Shown piece after piece: positions 1 through 8,070 of a stretch of DNA of 64,000 nucleotides. The stretch is from Streptomyces sp. SAT1. GTDB lineage: Bacteria; Actinomycetota; Actinomycetes; Streptomycetales; Streptomycetaceae. Numbering within the stretch: the stretch's first letter is position 1; every line of letters begins with the position of its first letter. The DNA lies in assembly GCF_001654495.1 (NCBI RefSeq), contig NZ_CP015849.1, positions 5,121,501 through 5,185,500 on the forward strand, in the 5' to 3' direction. The translations under genes were made by a program, and so were the position numbers. Below the pieces are notes generated by a model that did not search any database, was not told the origin of the DNA, and was given only the letters and a program-made list of their open reading frames with translations.

Positions 1-55
1 TGTAGGGGCCCCGCGTCCGGTCCGGACCCGGCCGCGCCCCGCGTAAGAATGTGGG

Positions 56-712
56 GTGCTTCAGCAACTGTTCAGCCCCTCCGTCCAGCACACGGTGGAC
101 GTCATCGGCATCTTCGTGTTCGCCATCTCCGGCGCGCTGCTGGCCGTCCGCAAGAACTTCGACGTCTTCGGCATCGCCGTGCTCGCCGAGGTCACCGCGC
201 TGGGCGGAGGGCTGTTCCGCGACATCGTCATCGGGGCCGTGCCCCCGGCCGCCTTCACCGACCTCGGCTACTTCCTGACGCCGCTGCTCGCCACGCTCGT
301 GGTCTTCTTCCTGCATCCGCACGTGGAGCGCATCCAGCGGGCGGTGTACGTCTTCGACGCGGCCGGCCTCGGCCTGTTCTGCGTCTCGGGCACGGTCAAG
401 GCGTACGACTACGGGCTCGGCCTCACCTCGTCGGCCACCCTGGGCCTGGCCACCGCCGTGGGCGGCGGTGTGCTGCGTGACGTGCTCGCCAACGAGGTGC
501 CCTCACTGCTGCGCTGGGACCGCGACCTGTACGCGGTCCCGGCGATCGTCGGCTCCACCATGGTGGTGCTGTGCATCCACTACGACGCGCTGAACCCGTT
601 CACCAGCGGGCTCGCGGTGGTCACGGCTTTCGCGCTCCGCCTGCTCGCGATGAAGTACCACTGGCGAGCTCCGCGGGCGTGGAACCGGCGTTCGACCGTC
701 CGTGAGGAGTAG
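56..712 (+). CDS. TRIC/UPF0126-type cation channel family membrane protein
   Basis: The 218-residue protein is hydrophobic throughout, with about seven predicted membrane segments. It carries the duplicated signature of the UPF0126/TRIC family: GGGLFRD near residue 49 and GGGVLRD near residue 139, one per repeat half. The family forms small trimeric cation channels in the plasma membrane, and the ion carried here is not known. The start is GTG at 56, with an AT-richer TAAGAAT just upstream at 44-50. Its last 92 bases are antisense to the end of the convergent esterase gene. The family call is strong, the physiological role open. Confidence 0.85.
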   Translation: MLQQLFSPSVQHTVDVIGIFVFAISGALLAVRKNFDVFGIAVLAEVTALGGGLFRDIVIGAVPPAAFTDLGYFLTPLLATLVVFFLHPHVERIQRAVYVFDAAGLGLFCVSGTVKAYDYGLGLTSSATLGLATAVGGGVLRDVLANEVPSLLRWDRDLYAVPAIVGSTMVVLCIHYDALNPFTSGLAVVTAFALRLLAMKYHWRAPRAWNRRSTVREE

Positions 713-1868
713 CCGGGGCGCCGGCGGACCCGTGGCCGCCGGGCGCCTCGTGGCGCAGCTCAGCGGTCAGCCAGCGGAACGCGGTGGGCACCTGGGGCCG
801 CCACAGCGCCATGCTGTGCCCGCCCGCGCTGCGCGGCAGGAAGACCACGCGCACCTTGGTGGGGGCCTTCGCCACCTGGGCCAGGGCGGTGCCGGCCTCG
901 TAGCCGTCGCCGGACTCGCCGGAGACGTACAGCGAGACGCGCGGCGGGGTGCGGGCCTCCTTCAGCAGCAGGTAGGGGTTGTTGGCCCGGCGCAGGGCGG
1001 GGGTCGTGGCGGCCAGCGAGTGCTTCTCGCCGATCGGGTCGTTGTAGCCGGACAGGCTGATCGCGGCCCGGTAGCGGTCGGGGTGGGCGACGGCGAGCTT
1101 GGCCGCGCAGTGCGCGCCGGCCGAGTAGCCCGCGGCGGACCAGCCGTCGGGCGCGCCCTGGGCCCGGAAGTTGTCCGTGATCATCTTCGGTACGTCGATG
1201 CTCAGCCAGGTGTCGGCGTTCACGGTGCCCGGGATGTTGGCGCAGCCGGTGTCCGCCTTGGCTATCACGTTGGTGCGCGGGGAGACCAGGATGAACGGGG
1301 CGACCTGGCCGGAGCGCATCAGCGGTTCGAGCTGCTCGTGCACGTGCAGTGAGCCGAACCACGCCTTGGCCGAGCCGGGGTAGCCGGACAGCAGTTCCAC
1401 CACCGGGAACTTCTTGTCCCGGTACGCCGGGTCGTCGTACTGCGGCGGCAGCCAGACGTAGACCTCGGCGTCCACCCCGGAGACCCGGCCCTTGAGCTGG
1501 GTGACCCGGACCCCGCCGGCCGCGTCCATGGACGGCCCGTCGGCCGGGGAGAACGTCTGGCGGACCTTGGGCAGCTTGCGGTAGGCGACCCCGCCGGTGC
1601 CGTCCGCGCCCAGGTCGGCGGCCTGCTGCACATGGTTGCCGGTGCCGAGCAGGTCGCCCCAGTTGTCGTAGAGGTTGTTGCTGTTGTTCACCAGGACGAA
1701 GACCAGCGTGATGGCGGTCGCCTGGGCGAACAGCAGCATCAGCCCCCGCAGGGTGGCGCGCAGCACCTTGGGGCCCCGGGTGCGGGTCCACAGGACGAAC
1801 GGCAGGACCAGGGCGATCACGGCGAGGGTGATGGTGGTGTACAGGAACGGAGTCCCGGTGAGGCTCAT
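621..1868 (-). CDS. membrane-anchored alpha/beta-hydrolase (esterase D/mycolyltransferase-like)
   Basis: This 415-residue protein begins with two N-terminal hydrophobic helices (about residues 8-27 and 38-60). An extracellular esterase-like domain of the PF00756 type follows. The nucleophile elbow is probably GYSAG near residue 247, and GGHS near residue 350 supplies a plausible catalytic His. It resembles actinobacterial putative esterases and antigen-85-like folds, but nothing shows which acyl ester it acts on. The last 40 or so residues (rich in Gly, Ala and Ser) extend past the fold and lie antisense to the end of the TRIC gene. ATG start at 1868. Confidence 0.8.
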   Translation of the reverse strand: MSLTGTPFLYTTITLAVIALVLPFVLWTRTRGPKVLRATLRGLMLLFAQATAITLVFVLVNNSNNLYDNWGDLLGTGNHVQQAADLGADGTGGVAYRKLPKVRQTFSPADGPSMDAAGGVRVTQLKGRVSGVDAEVYVWLPPQYDDPAYRDKKFPVVELLSGYPGSAKAWFGSLHVHEQLEPLMRSGQVAPFILVSPRTNVIAKADTGCANIPGTVNADTWLSIDVPKMITDNFRAQGAPDGWSAAGYSAGAHCAAKLAVAHPDRYRAAISLSGYNDPIGEKHSLAATTPALRRANNPYLLLKEARTPPRVSLYVSGESGDGYEAGTALAQVAKAPTKVRVVFLPRSAGGHSMALWRPQVPTAFRWLTAELRHEAPGGHGSAGAPATPHGRSNAGSTPAELASGTSSRAGGARKP

Positions 1869-2020
1869 GTCCCCGTAGAGGGAAAACCGGGGCCCCGGGT
1901 TTACGGACGAGTGCGGACACTTACCGAGAAATTGCCGACACTCACGCAGCGGACACCATCCGTCACACAGCTGTCATCCGGCCGTCAGATTGAAAGCTAC
2001 CGCTTAGTAGTTTGCTGTTG

Positions 2021-2026
2021 TACCGT
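2021..2026 (+). promoter_or_regulatory. -10 box TACCGT, leaderless thioesterase promoter
   Basis: TACCGT sits six bases before the ATG at 2033, so transcription would start on the A of the start codon. This decides 2033 over the upstream TTG at 2012. No Shine-Dalgarno sequence is present. Confidence 0.5.
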
Positions 2027-2032
2027 TCCGGT

Positions 2033-2893
2033 ATGCCAGATGCAGCCTCCGCCCCGGCCGTGCGGGCCACGATCGGCGACAGCGAGTTCGACCGGGACAC
2101 CGCCGTCGTCCGGCGCGCCCCCGGCGTCTACGACATCGACCTCTCCGCCGGCTGGACGATCATCAACGCCGTCAACGGCGGCTATCTGCTGGCCGTCCTC
2201 GGCCGCGCGCTCGCGGACGCCCTGCCGCACAGCGACCCCTTCACCGTCTCCGCGCACTACCTGACCGCCTCCCGGCCCGGTCCCGCCGTGGTGCGCACCG
2301 AGGTGGTGCGCACCGGCCGCACCCTCTCCACCGGCCAGGCCTCGCTCTTCCAGCAGGAGGAGGACGGCACCGAGGTGGAGCGCATCCGCGTCCTGGCCTC
2401 CTACGGCGACCTGGACGCGCTCCCGGACGACGTGCGCACCACGGCCGAGCCGCCCGCCCTGCCGCCCGCCGCGCAGTGCTTCGGCCCCGAGGACGGGCCC
2501 GCCCCGGTCGACGGCAGCTCCGCCATCGCCGACCGGCTGATGCTCAAGCTGGACCCCGCCACCCTGGGCTGGGCACTCGGCGCGCCGAGCGGCCGGGGCG
2601 AGATGCGCGCCTGGTTCGGCCTGGCCGACGGCCGCGACGCCGACCCGCTCTCCCTGCTGCTCGCGGTGGACGCGCTGCCGCCCACCGCCTTCGAGCTGGG
2701 GCTCAAGGGCTGGGTCCCGACCGTCGAGCTGACCGTGCACATCCGCTGCCGCCCGGCCCCGGGTCCGCTGCGGGTGTCGATCACCACCCGCAACCTGGCC
2801 GGCGGCTTCCTGGAGGAGGACGCCGAGGTCTGGGACGAGGCCGGGCGGCTGGTGGCGCAGTCCCGGCAGCTCGCCCGGGTCAGGCTCGGCTGA
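2033..2893 (+). CDS. thioesterase family protein (acyl-CoA thioesterase-like, double hotdog)
   Basis: The 286-residue protein looks like an actinobacterial TesB/4HBT_3-type thioesterase. The N-terminal half has the hotdog pattern with NGGYLLAVLGRAL and DPFTVSAHYL, and a second hotdog fills the C-terminal half. Members hydrolyse acyl-CoA thioesters in the cytoplasm, but the chain length cannot be read here. The start is ATG 2033, chosen because a TACCGT -10 box lies six bases upstream (leaderless). It is divergent from the esterase gene and its stop overlaps the convergent gene by 14 bases. Confidence 0.8.
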   Translation: MPDAASAPAVRATIGDSEFDRDTAVVRRAPGVYDIDLSAGWTIINAVNGGYLLAVLGRALADALPHSDPFTVSAHYLTASRPGPAVVRTEVVRTGRTLSTGQASLFQQEEDGTEVERIRVLASYGDLDALPDDVRTTAEPPALPPAAQCFGPEDGPAPVDGSSAIADRLMLKLDPATLGWALGAPSGRGEMRAWFGLADGRDADPLSLLLAVDALPPTAFELGLKGWVPTVELTVHIRCRPAPGPLRVSITTRNLAGGFLEEDAEVWDEAGRLVAQSRQLARVRLG

Positions 2894-3467
2894 CCGGGGT
2901 CCGGCCCAGCCAGGCCGCGAGACGCTCGTGCGCGTCGGCGCCCTCGTCCACCGGACGGGCGTCGGCGAACGGGACGCCCTCGCCGCGCCCCGACTCCGGC
3001 AGCACCCGGCGGGCGGCGTCGAGCGCGGCCTCGGAGAGCGCGGGGTCCAGCTCCAGGGGGCGGCCGACGGCCTCGTTGAGGTCCCAGGTGTGCGCCACCA
3101 GCTCCATCAGATATCCGGCCAGCGCCGCCTGTCCCGGCACCTCGCCCCAGGGCACCCGCACCGGCGCGGTCAGCCGCTCCTCGGGCTGCCACGCCTTGAC
3201 GGCCCGGCTCCGCGCCTCCTCGTAGGCGCCCGACCAGTCGTCGTCGGCGACGACCACGGCGGAGGGGTCGACGGAGAGCCCGTCCCCGCCCTCCCCGGCG
3301 ACGGCGATCCGCAGGGTGCCGCCCACGATGTGGCCCAGCAGCGCACGGACGTCGAACTCGGTGCACGGCGTCGGGTCCGTCAGCTGCTCCGGGCGTACGG
3401 CCCTGATCAGCGCGGCGGCCTGCTCGGTGGCGCGGGCGTAGGCGGCACGGGGGTCGGCGGTGTTCAT
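2880..3467 (-). CDS. TIGR03086-type metal-binding protein (mycothiol-dependent isomerase/DinB-like)
   Basis: The 195-residue protein matches the MDMPI_N/TIGR03086 family. It has TPCTEFDVRALLGHIVGG near the N-terminus and a second His in VAHTWDLNEAVG (HxxxD). Those His/Asp residues form the metal site of the four-helix DinB/mycothiol-dependent fold. Such proteins are thought to use mycothiol, the actinobacterial thiol, but the substrate is unknown. ATG 3467 is preceded by a GGAAGGAAA ribosome-binding site, so upstream in-frame ATGs are not needed. Confidence 0.8.
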   Translation of the reverse strand: MNTADPRAAYARATEQAAALIRAVRPEQLTDPTPCTEFDVRALLGHIVGGTLRIAVAGEGGDGLSVDPSAVVVADDDWSGAYEEARSRAVKAWQPEERLTAPVRVPWGEVPGQAALAGYLMELVAHTWDLNEAVGRPLELDPALSEAALDAARRVLPESGRGEGVPFADARPVDEGADAHERLAAWLGRTPVSRA

Positions 3468-3557
3468 GAACGTTTCCTTCCGGCGGGTGTGATCACTTCG
3501 TCGGTACGCCCCCACCCTGGCCGCCGGCCCCCGGCTTCCTCCCGGCTTCAGCGGAGA

Positions 3558-3629
3558 GCGGACACGGCTGCCACGGCGGACACGGCTGCCACGGCGGGCA
3601 CGGCTGCCACGGCGGGCACAGCGGCCCCG
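3558..3629. repeat. 18-bp tandem repeat, four copies
   Basis: Four head-to-tail copies of an 18-base unit of the form GCGGRCACGGCTGCCACG fill the gap between two minus-strand genes. The first two copies are identical, the third differs by one base and the fourth is degraded. It ends one base before the TetR stop codon. No function is evident. Confidence 0.85.
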
Positions 3630-3630
3630 C

Positions 3631-4254
3631 TCACTCCAGCCAGTGCCGGCGGCCGATGCTGATCAGCCGCAGCCGGCGGGTGGCCAGGCGGGCGACCCGG
3701 TCGCGTTCCGCGGGGGAGTCGGGTGCCTCCAGGAAGAGCGAGGCGGTGATCAGCATCTGGTCGACGTACAGATGCGCGAGCATGAGCAGATCGTCGTCGC
3801 TCCAGCCCTCCGCCTGCGGGTCCTTGGCCAGTTCGTCCTTCACCTCGCGGGCGAAGCGCGCCAGTTGACCGCGTATCGCCTCGCGCACCGGCTGCACTCC
3901 GCCGTGCCGCTCGCGGGCGATGAAGCGGACGTGCGAGGGCTGCTCCGCCACATGACGGGCGATCAGTTCCACGGCACGGGCGATGCGTTCCTCACTGCCG
4001 TCCGCCGTGGAGACCGTGGTCCGGATCATCGGGTGCAGCCCGCCGAGCGCCTCCTCGACCAGGGCGACACCGAGGTCGGCGGTGGAGCGGAAGTGCCGGT
4101 AGAACGCGGTCGGCGCCACGCCCACGGCGCGGGTGACCTCGCGCAGGCCCAGGCTGCTCAGGCTCTGCTCCTCCAGCAGGGCCAGCGCCGCGTCCAGCAG
4201 GGCCCGGCGGGTCTTCTGCTTCTGGGCCTGCCGGGCGCCGAGCGTGTGACTCAT
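3631..4254 (-). CDS. TetR family transcriptional regulator
   Basis: This 207-residue repressor-type protein has a clear N-terminal HTH: RRALLDAALALLEEQ, then SLREVTRAVGVAPTAFYRHF-like residues ending near 60. The ligand domain is unrelated to anything I can name. It is divergent from two small membrane-protein genes. Its start lies six bases from an inverted repeat (4260-4274), and a second copy of the same core lies before the neighbouring gene, so it probably represses itself and them. ATG 4254. Confidence 0.88.
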   Translation of the reverse strand: MSHTLGARQAQKQKTRRALLDAALALLEEQSLSSLGLREVTRAVGVAPTAFYRHFRSTADLGVALVEEALGGLHPMIRTTVSTADGSEERIARAVELIARHVAEQPSHVRFIARERHGGVQPVREAIRGQLARFAREVKDELAKDPQAEGWSDDDLLMLAHLYVDQMLITASLFLEAPDSPAERDRVARLATRRLRLISIGRRHWLE

Positions 4255-4259
4255 GCCAT

Positions 4260-4333
4260 ACAGTTAACAACTGTTCTCCGTAATTTCCAAGCGAGAGCGG
4301 CGCTAGACTGGGTAGTCAGTGAACAACTGTTAC
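4260..4333. promoter_or_regulatory. putative TetR operators sharing AACAACTGTT
   Basis: ACAGTT-AAC-AACTGT is a perfect inverted repeat at 4260-4274, abutting the TetR start. The ten-base core AACAACTGTT (itself AACA-N2-TGTT) recurs at 4322-4331, upstream of the small membrane genes. A TAGACT -10-like box lies between them at 4304-4309. The two sites flanking a divergent promoter fit autoregulation. Confidence 0.5.
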
Positions 4334-4386
4334 CGCAAGCGTCCGCCGGGGGGACCCCGGCCGGCGCCGAAGGGGGATCCGATCCC

Positions 4387-4551
4387 ATGCTGTTCCTCGC
4401 CGCCGCCCTGCTGCTGTTCGGCGTGACCCTGGGCACCGTCGCCCACGTCCCGCTCGGCTTCACCGCCGTCGCCGCCACCGTCATCGCCGCCTGGCTCGCC
4501 GTCTTCGCGCTCCGCGAGCGCCACGCCCGCCGCCGCGGCACCTCCCACTGA
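4387..4551 (+). CDS. small hydrophobic membrane protein (54 aa)
   Basis: This 54-residue protein has two close hydrophobic stretches (about residues 2-16 and 22-41) and a basic tail with RERHARRRG. An ATG at 4387 follows a GAAGGGGGA ribosome-binding site. It lies downstream of the putative TetR operators and 45 bases before a second small membrane gene, so the pair probably form one transcript controlled by the TetR protein. I do not recognise the family. Confidence 0.6.
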   Translation: MLFLAAALLLFGVTLGTVAHVPLGFTAVAATVIAAWLAVFALRERHARRRGTSH

Positions 4552-4596
4552 CGCCGTCCGGCCCGCCCGACCGCACCACCGCAGGAGGCATCCGCC

Positions 4597-4863
4597 ATGC
4601 AGCTCACCGCACCGGCCACGAGCCGCCGGCTCGCCCGCGACGCCGACGGCATGGCCGTCGCGTCCTTCGTCCTCGGCCTGATCGGACTGCTCGTCCTCAA
4701 CGTCGTCCTCGGCCCCATCGCCGTCGTCCTGGCCGCCGTCGCCCTGTGGCGCGGCACCGCCCGCCGCGGCCGCGCCCTGCTCGGACTGACCCTCGGCATC
4801 GCCGACCTGGTCGTCCTGCTCTCCTTCGCCCAGCTGGACCACACCCTGTCCTGGAGCTTCTGA
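4597..4863 (+). CDS. DUF4190-like small membrane protein
   Basis: The 88-residue protein shows the DUF4190 pattern. A short polar N-terminus is followed by MAVASFVLGLIGLLVLNVVLGPIAVVLAAVALWR, then a basic loop and a second pair-forming helix. GCAGGAGGC precedes ATG 4597. Function is unknown; it is probably cotranscribed with the 54-residue membrane gene. Confidence 0.75.
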   Translation: MQLTAPATSRRLARDADGMAVASFVLGLIGLLVLNVVLGPIAVVLAAVALWRGTARRGRALLGLTLGIADLVVLLSFAQLDHTLSWSF

Positions 4864-4940
4864 GCGGCCCGGACACCGGCGGCCCGGCGAGGACCGCGCC
4901 GCGGCGCGACCGTGGCCGGGGGACGCCCGCGGGCGCCCCG

Positions 4941-4946
4941 TAGAAT
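4941..4946 (+). promoter_or_regulatory. -10 box TAGAAT of the cysteine desulfurase gene
   Basis: TAGAAT lies ten bases before ATG 4957, placing transcription start about four bases upstream of the codon. No ribosome-binding site is visible, so the message is effectively leaderless. Confidence 0.5.
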
Positions 4947-4956
4947 CAGGCCCACC

Positions 4957-6126
4957 ATGGCTTACCTCGACCACGCCGCGACCACCCCCATGCTCCCGGA
5001 GGCGGCAGAGGCACTCACCGCCGCGCTGGGCCTCACCGGCAACGCCTCCTCCCTCCACGCGTCCGGCCGCAGGGCCCGCCGCACGGTCGAGGAGTCCCGC
5101 GAGATCCTCGCCGAAGCACTCGGCGCCCGCCCCAGCGAGGTCGTCTACACCTCCGGCGGCACCGAGGCCGACAACCTCGCCGTCAAGGGCCTGTACTGGG
5201 CCCGCCGCGCCGCCGACCCCGCCCGCACCCGCGTCCTGGCCAGCCCCGTCGAGCACCATGCCGTCCTCGACGCCGTCCACTGGCTCGGCGAGCACGAGGG
5301 CGCCACCGTCGAGTACCTCCCGGTCGACTCCTACGGGCGCGTCCACCCCGAGGCCCTGCGCGAGGCCATCGCCCGTGACCCCGGCGACGTGGCCCTGGCC
5401 ACCGTGATGTGGGCCAACAACGAGATCGGCACCGTCCTGCCGGTCCGCGAACTGGCCGAGGCGGCCGCCGAGTTCGGCGTACCGCTGCACGCGGACGCCG
5501 TCCAGGCGTTCGGCCAGGTCCCGGTCGACTTCGCCGCCTCCGGGCTCGCCGCGATGACCGTGTCCGGCCACAAGATCGGCGGCCCCTACGGCATCGGCGC
5601 GCTGCTGCTGGGCCGCGAGTACACCCCCGTGCCCGTGCTGCACGGCGGCGGCCAGGAACGCCACGTCCGCTCCGGCACCCTCGACGTGCCCGCCGTCGCC
5701 TCCTTCGCCGTGGCCGGCCGGCTCGCCGCCGGGCAGCGCGAGTGGTTCGCCCGCGAGATCGGCGCCCTGCGCGACGACCTGGTCACCGCGGTCCGCGCCG
5801 CCGTCCCGGACGCGATCCTCGGCGGCGACCCGGCGCCCGGGGGACGGCTCCCGGCCAACGCCCACTTCACCTTCCCCGGCTGCGAGGGCGACTCGCTGCT
5901 GCTCCTGCTGGACGCCCAGGGCATCGAGTGCTCCACCGGCTCCGCCTGCACCGCGGGCGTCGCCCAGCCCAGCCATGTCCTGCTCGCCACCGGCGCCGAC
6001 CCCGACCTGGCCCGCGGCACCCTGCGCTTCTCCCTCGGCCACACCTCCACCGAGGCCGACGTGGAGGCCGTCGCCCGCGCCATCGGCCCGGCGGTGGAGC
6101 GGGCACGGGCGGCGGGCCTGAGCTGA
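4957..6126 (+). CDS. cysteine desulfurase (NifS/IscS-like, class V aminotransferase fold)
   Basis: This 389-residue PLP enzyme releases sulfur from cysteine as a persulfide. It opens with AYLDHAATTPM. The PLP lysine sits in SGHKIGGPYG near residue 207, and the persulfide cysteine is in CSTGSACTAG near residue 331. It is followed, after a divergent amidase gene, by mnmA, so it is the likely sulfur donor for tRNA 2-thiouridine and possibly for Fe-S clusters. The upstream GTG/ATG at 4912 was rejected because TAGAAT marks a leaderless start at 4957. Confidence 0.93.
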   Translation: MAYLDHAATTPMLPEAAEALTAALGLTGNASSLHASGRRARRTVEESREILAEALGARPSEVVYTSGGTEADNLAVKGLYWARRAADPARTRVLASPVEHHAVLDAVHWLGEHEGATVEYLPVDSYGRVHPEALREAIARDPGDVALATVMWANNEIGTVLPVRELAEAAAEFGVPLHADAVQAFGQVPVDFAASGLAAMTVSGHKIGGPYGIGALLLGREYTPVPVLHGGGQERHVRSGTLDVPAVASFAVAGRLAAGQREWFAREIGALRDDLVTAVRAAVPDAILGGDPAPGGRLPANAHFTFPGCEGDSLLLLLDAQGIECSTGSACTAGVAQPSHVLLATGADPDLARGTLRFSLGHTSTEADVEAVARAIGPAVERARAAGLS

Positions 6127-6144
6127 GGGCGCCCGCGCGAGGGC

Positions 6145-6825
6145 TCAGGTGCGCGCGGTCCGCTCCCGCAGCACCAGCCGCAGATAGCGGTCCCAGTCCC
6201 AGTGCGGACCCGGGTCCGTGTGGTCGGCGCCCGGCACCTCCACATGCCCGATGATGTGCGCGCGGTCCACGGGTATCGCGTACCGCGCGCAGATCCGCGC
6301 CGTCAGCCGCGCCGAGGCGGCGTACATCGCGTCCGTGAAGGACGCGGCCTTTTCCACGAACCCCTCGTGCTCTATCCCGACACTGCGCTCGTTGTACTCC
6401 CGGTTGCCCGCGTGGAAGGCCACGTCCAGCTCCCGGATCATCTGCGTCACCCGCCCGTCCGCGCGCACGATGTAGTGCGCGGCGGCCTGGTGCCCCGGAT
6501 CCTCGAACGCCTTCACCGCGCTCGCGTAACTGCCCTGCGTCACATGGACGACCACCCGGTCCACCGTGTAGTCGTCCGGCCGGTCCGCGCGCCGGTAGTT
6601 CGCCGGCGAGGCCGCCACCCAGCGCGCACCGGCGAAGTCCACCGCGCCCGCCACCCGGGGCCGCTGGTCGCCCGGCAGCCGCCACCACAGCCGGGACAGC
6701 TCCCCGCGCCACAGCACCGCCCCGCCCACGGCGGCCGCCGCCCCGCCGACCAGCACCGCGCGGCGGGCCGGCCACCGCCCCGCGCCGCCGTCCCCGCCGC
6801 CCTGCCGGGCCTTCTCCGTCGCCAT
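6145..6825 (-). CDS. N-acetylmuramoyl-L-alanine amidase (Amidase_2), exported
   Basis: This 226-residue protein has a twin-arginine-like leader (PARRAVLVGGAAAAVGGAVL, residues 19-38), so it is exported or membrane-anchored. The amidase_2 domain shows its zinc ligands: His in VVVHVTQG, His in IIGHVEVPG and the terminal His in ADHTDPGPHWDW. NERSVGIEHEG is also typical. It cleaves the amide between muramic acid and the stem peptide. GGAGG precedes ATG 6825. It is divergent from mnmA. Confidence 0.88.
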   Translation of the reverse strand: MATEKARQGGGDGGAGRWPARRAVLVGGAAAAVGGAVLWRGELSRLWWRLPGDQRPRVAGAVDFAGARWVAASPANYRRADRPDDYTVDRVVVHVTQGSYASAVKAFEDPGHQAAAHYIVRADGRVTQMIRELDVAFHAGNREYNERSVGIEHEGFVEKAASFTDAMYAASARLTARICARYAIPVDRAHIIGHVEVPGADHTDPGPHWDWDRYLRLVLRERTART

Positions 6826-6869
6826 GCGACCTCCAACGGATATCCGGCGGCCCCGGTTCCCGCGCCCCG

Positions 6870-6875
6870 TACCCT
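6870..6875 (+). promoter_or_regulatory. -10 box TACCCT of mnmA
   Basis: TACCCT ends nine bases before ATG 6885, predicting transcription start at about 6882 and a nearly leaderless mRNA. Confidence 0.4.
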
Positions 6876-6884
6876 GGAGGGGCT

Positions 6885-8015
6885 ATGACTGAGACCCCGC
6901 AGCGCCCCCGCCCCCTCCGAGTCCTCGCCGCCATGTCCGGCGGCGTGGACTCCGCCGTCGCCGCGGCCCGCGCCGCGGAAGCGGGCCACGACGTCACCGG
7001 CGTCCACCTCGCGCTCTCCGCGAACCCGCAGTCCTTCCGCACGGGCGCGCGGGGCTGCTGCACCATCGAGGACTCGCGCGACGCCCGCCGCGCCGCCGAC
7101 GTCATCGGCATCCCCTTCTACGTGTGGGACCTCGCCGAGCGCTTCCGCGAGGACGTCGTGGAGGACTTCGTCGCCGAGTACGAGGCCGGCCGCACCCCCA
7201 ACCCGTGCCTGCGCTGCAACGAGAAGATCAAGTTCGCCGCGCTGCTGGACAAGGCCCTCGCCCTCGGCTTCGACGCGGTCTGCACCGGCCACTACGCGAA
7301 GGTGGTCCGGCGCGAGGACGGCTCCCGCGAACTGCACCGCGCCTCCGACCTGGCCAAGGACCAGTCCTACGTCCTCGGCGTCCTGGACGAGCGGCAGCTC
7401 GCGCACGCGCTCTTCCCGCTCGGCGACACCGTCACCACCAAGGACGAGATCCGCGCCGAGGCCGAGCGCCGGGGCCTGGCCGTCGCCAAGAAGCCCGACT
7501 CCCACGACATCTGCTTCATCGCGGACGGCGACACCCAGGGCTTCCTGGCGAAGCGCCTGGGCCGCGCCGAGGGCGACATCGTCGACGAGTCCGGCGCGGT
7601 CGTCGGCAGCCACGAGGGCGCCTACGGCTTCACCATCGGCCAGCGCAAGGGCCTGCGGATCGGCACCCCGGCCCCCGACGGCAAGCCGCGCTACGTCCTG
7701 GACATCTCGCCGGTGACCAACACCGTCACGGTCGGCCCCGCCGCCGCTCTCGACGTCGACGCCCTCACCGCCGTCCGCCCCCGCTGGTGCGGCACCGCCC
7801 CCGTCGGCCCCGGCACCTACACCGCCCAGTTGCGCGCCCACGGCGACGAGACCGAGGTGAGCGCCGAACTCGTCGACGGCACCCTGGAGGTGTCCTTCGC
7901 CGAGCCCGTGCGCGGCGTCGCCCCCGGCCAGGCGATCGTGCTGTACGACGGCACCCGCGTCGTCGGCTCGGCGACGATCGCCTCCACCCGGCGGGCGACG
8001 GCGGACGCGCTCTGA
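6885..8015 (+). CDS. mnmA: tRNA-specific 2-thiouridylase MnmA
   Basis: MnmA uses ATP and a persulfide to make s2U34 in the wobble position of Lys, Glu and Gln tRNAs. The PP-loop SGGVDS is at residues 18-23. The catalytic cysteine pair is visible in TPNPCLRCN and in SHDICFIADGD, with the family signature KDQSYVLGVL between them. Length (376 residues) is normal. The cysteine desulfurase a gene upstream is the natural sulfur donor. Its stop is followed by a GC-rich hairpin and a convergent hydrolase. Confidence 0.96.
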   Translation: MTETPQRPRPLRVLAAMSGGVDSAVAAARAAEAGHDVTGVHLALSANPQSFRTGARGCCTIEDSRDARRAADVIGIPFYVWDLAERFREDVVEDFVAEYEAGRTPNPCLRCNEKIKFAALLDKALALGFDAVCTGHYAKVVRREDGSRELHRASDLAKDQSYVLGVLDERQLAHALFPLGDTVTTKDEIRAEAERRGLAVAKKPDSHDICFIADGDTQGFLAKRLGRAEGDIVDESGAVVGSHEGAYGFTIGQRKGLRIGTPAPDGKPRYVLDISPVTNTVTVGPAAALDVDALTAVRPRWCGTAPVGPGTYTAQLRAHGDETEVSAELVDGTLEVSFAEPVRGVAPGQAIVLYDGTRVVGSATIASTRRATADAL

Positions 8016-8062
8016 CGACCGGCCCGACGTCCGGTCGCCGTCCGGCCCCGGCGGCGGCCGGG
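8016..8062. terminator. hairpins between convergent mnmA and hydrolase genes
   Basis: CGACCGG and CCGGTCG form a 7-bp stem at 8016-8037, immediately followed by CCCGGC-GGCG-GCCGGG at 8047-8062. There is no U tract, which is usual for Streptomyces. It lies in a 55-base gap between convergent genes and may act both ways. Confidence 0.5.
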
Positions 8063-8070
8063 AGGGCGCC

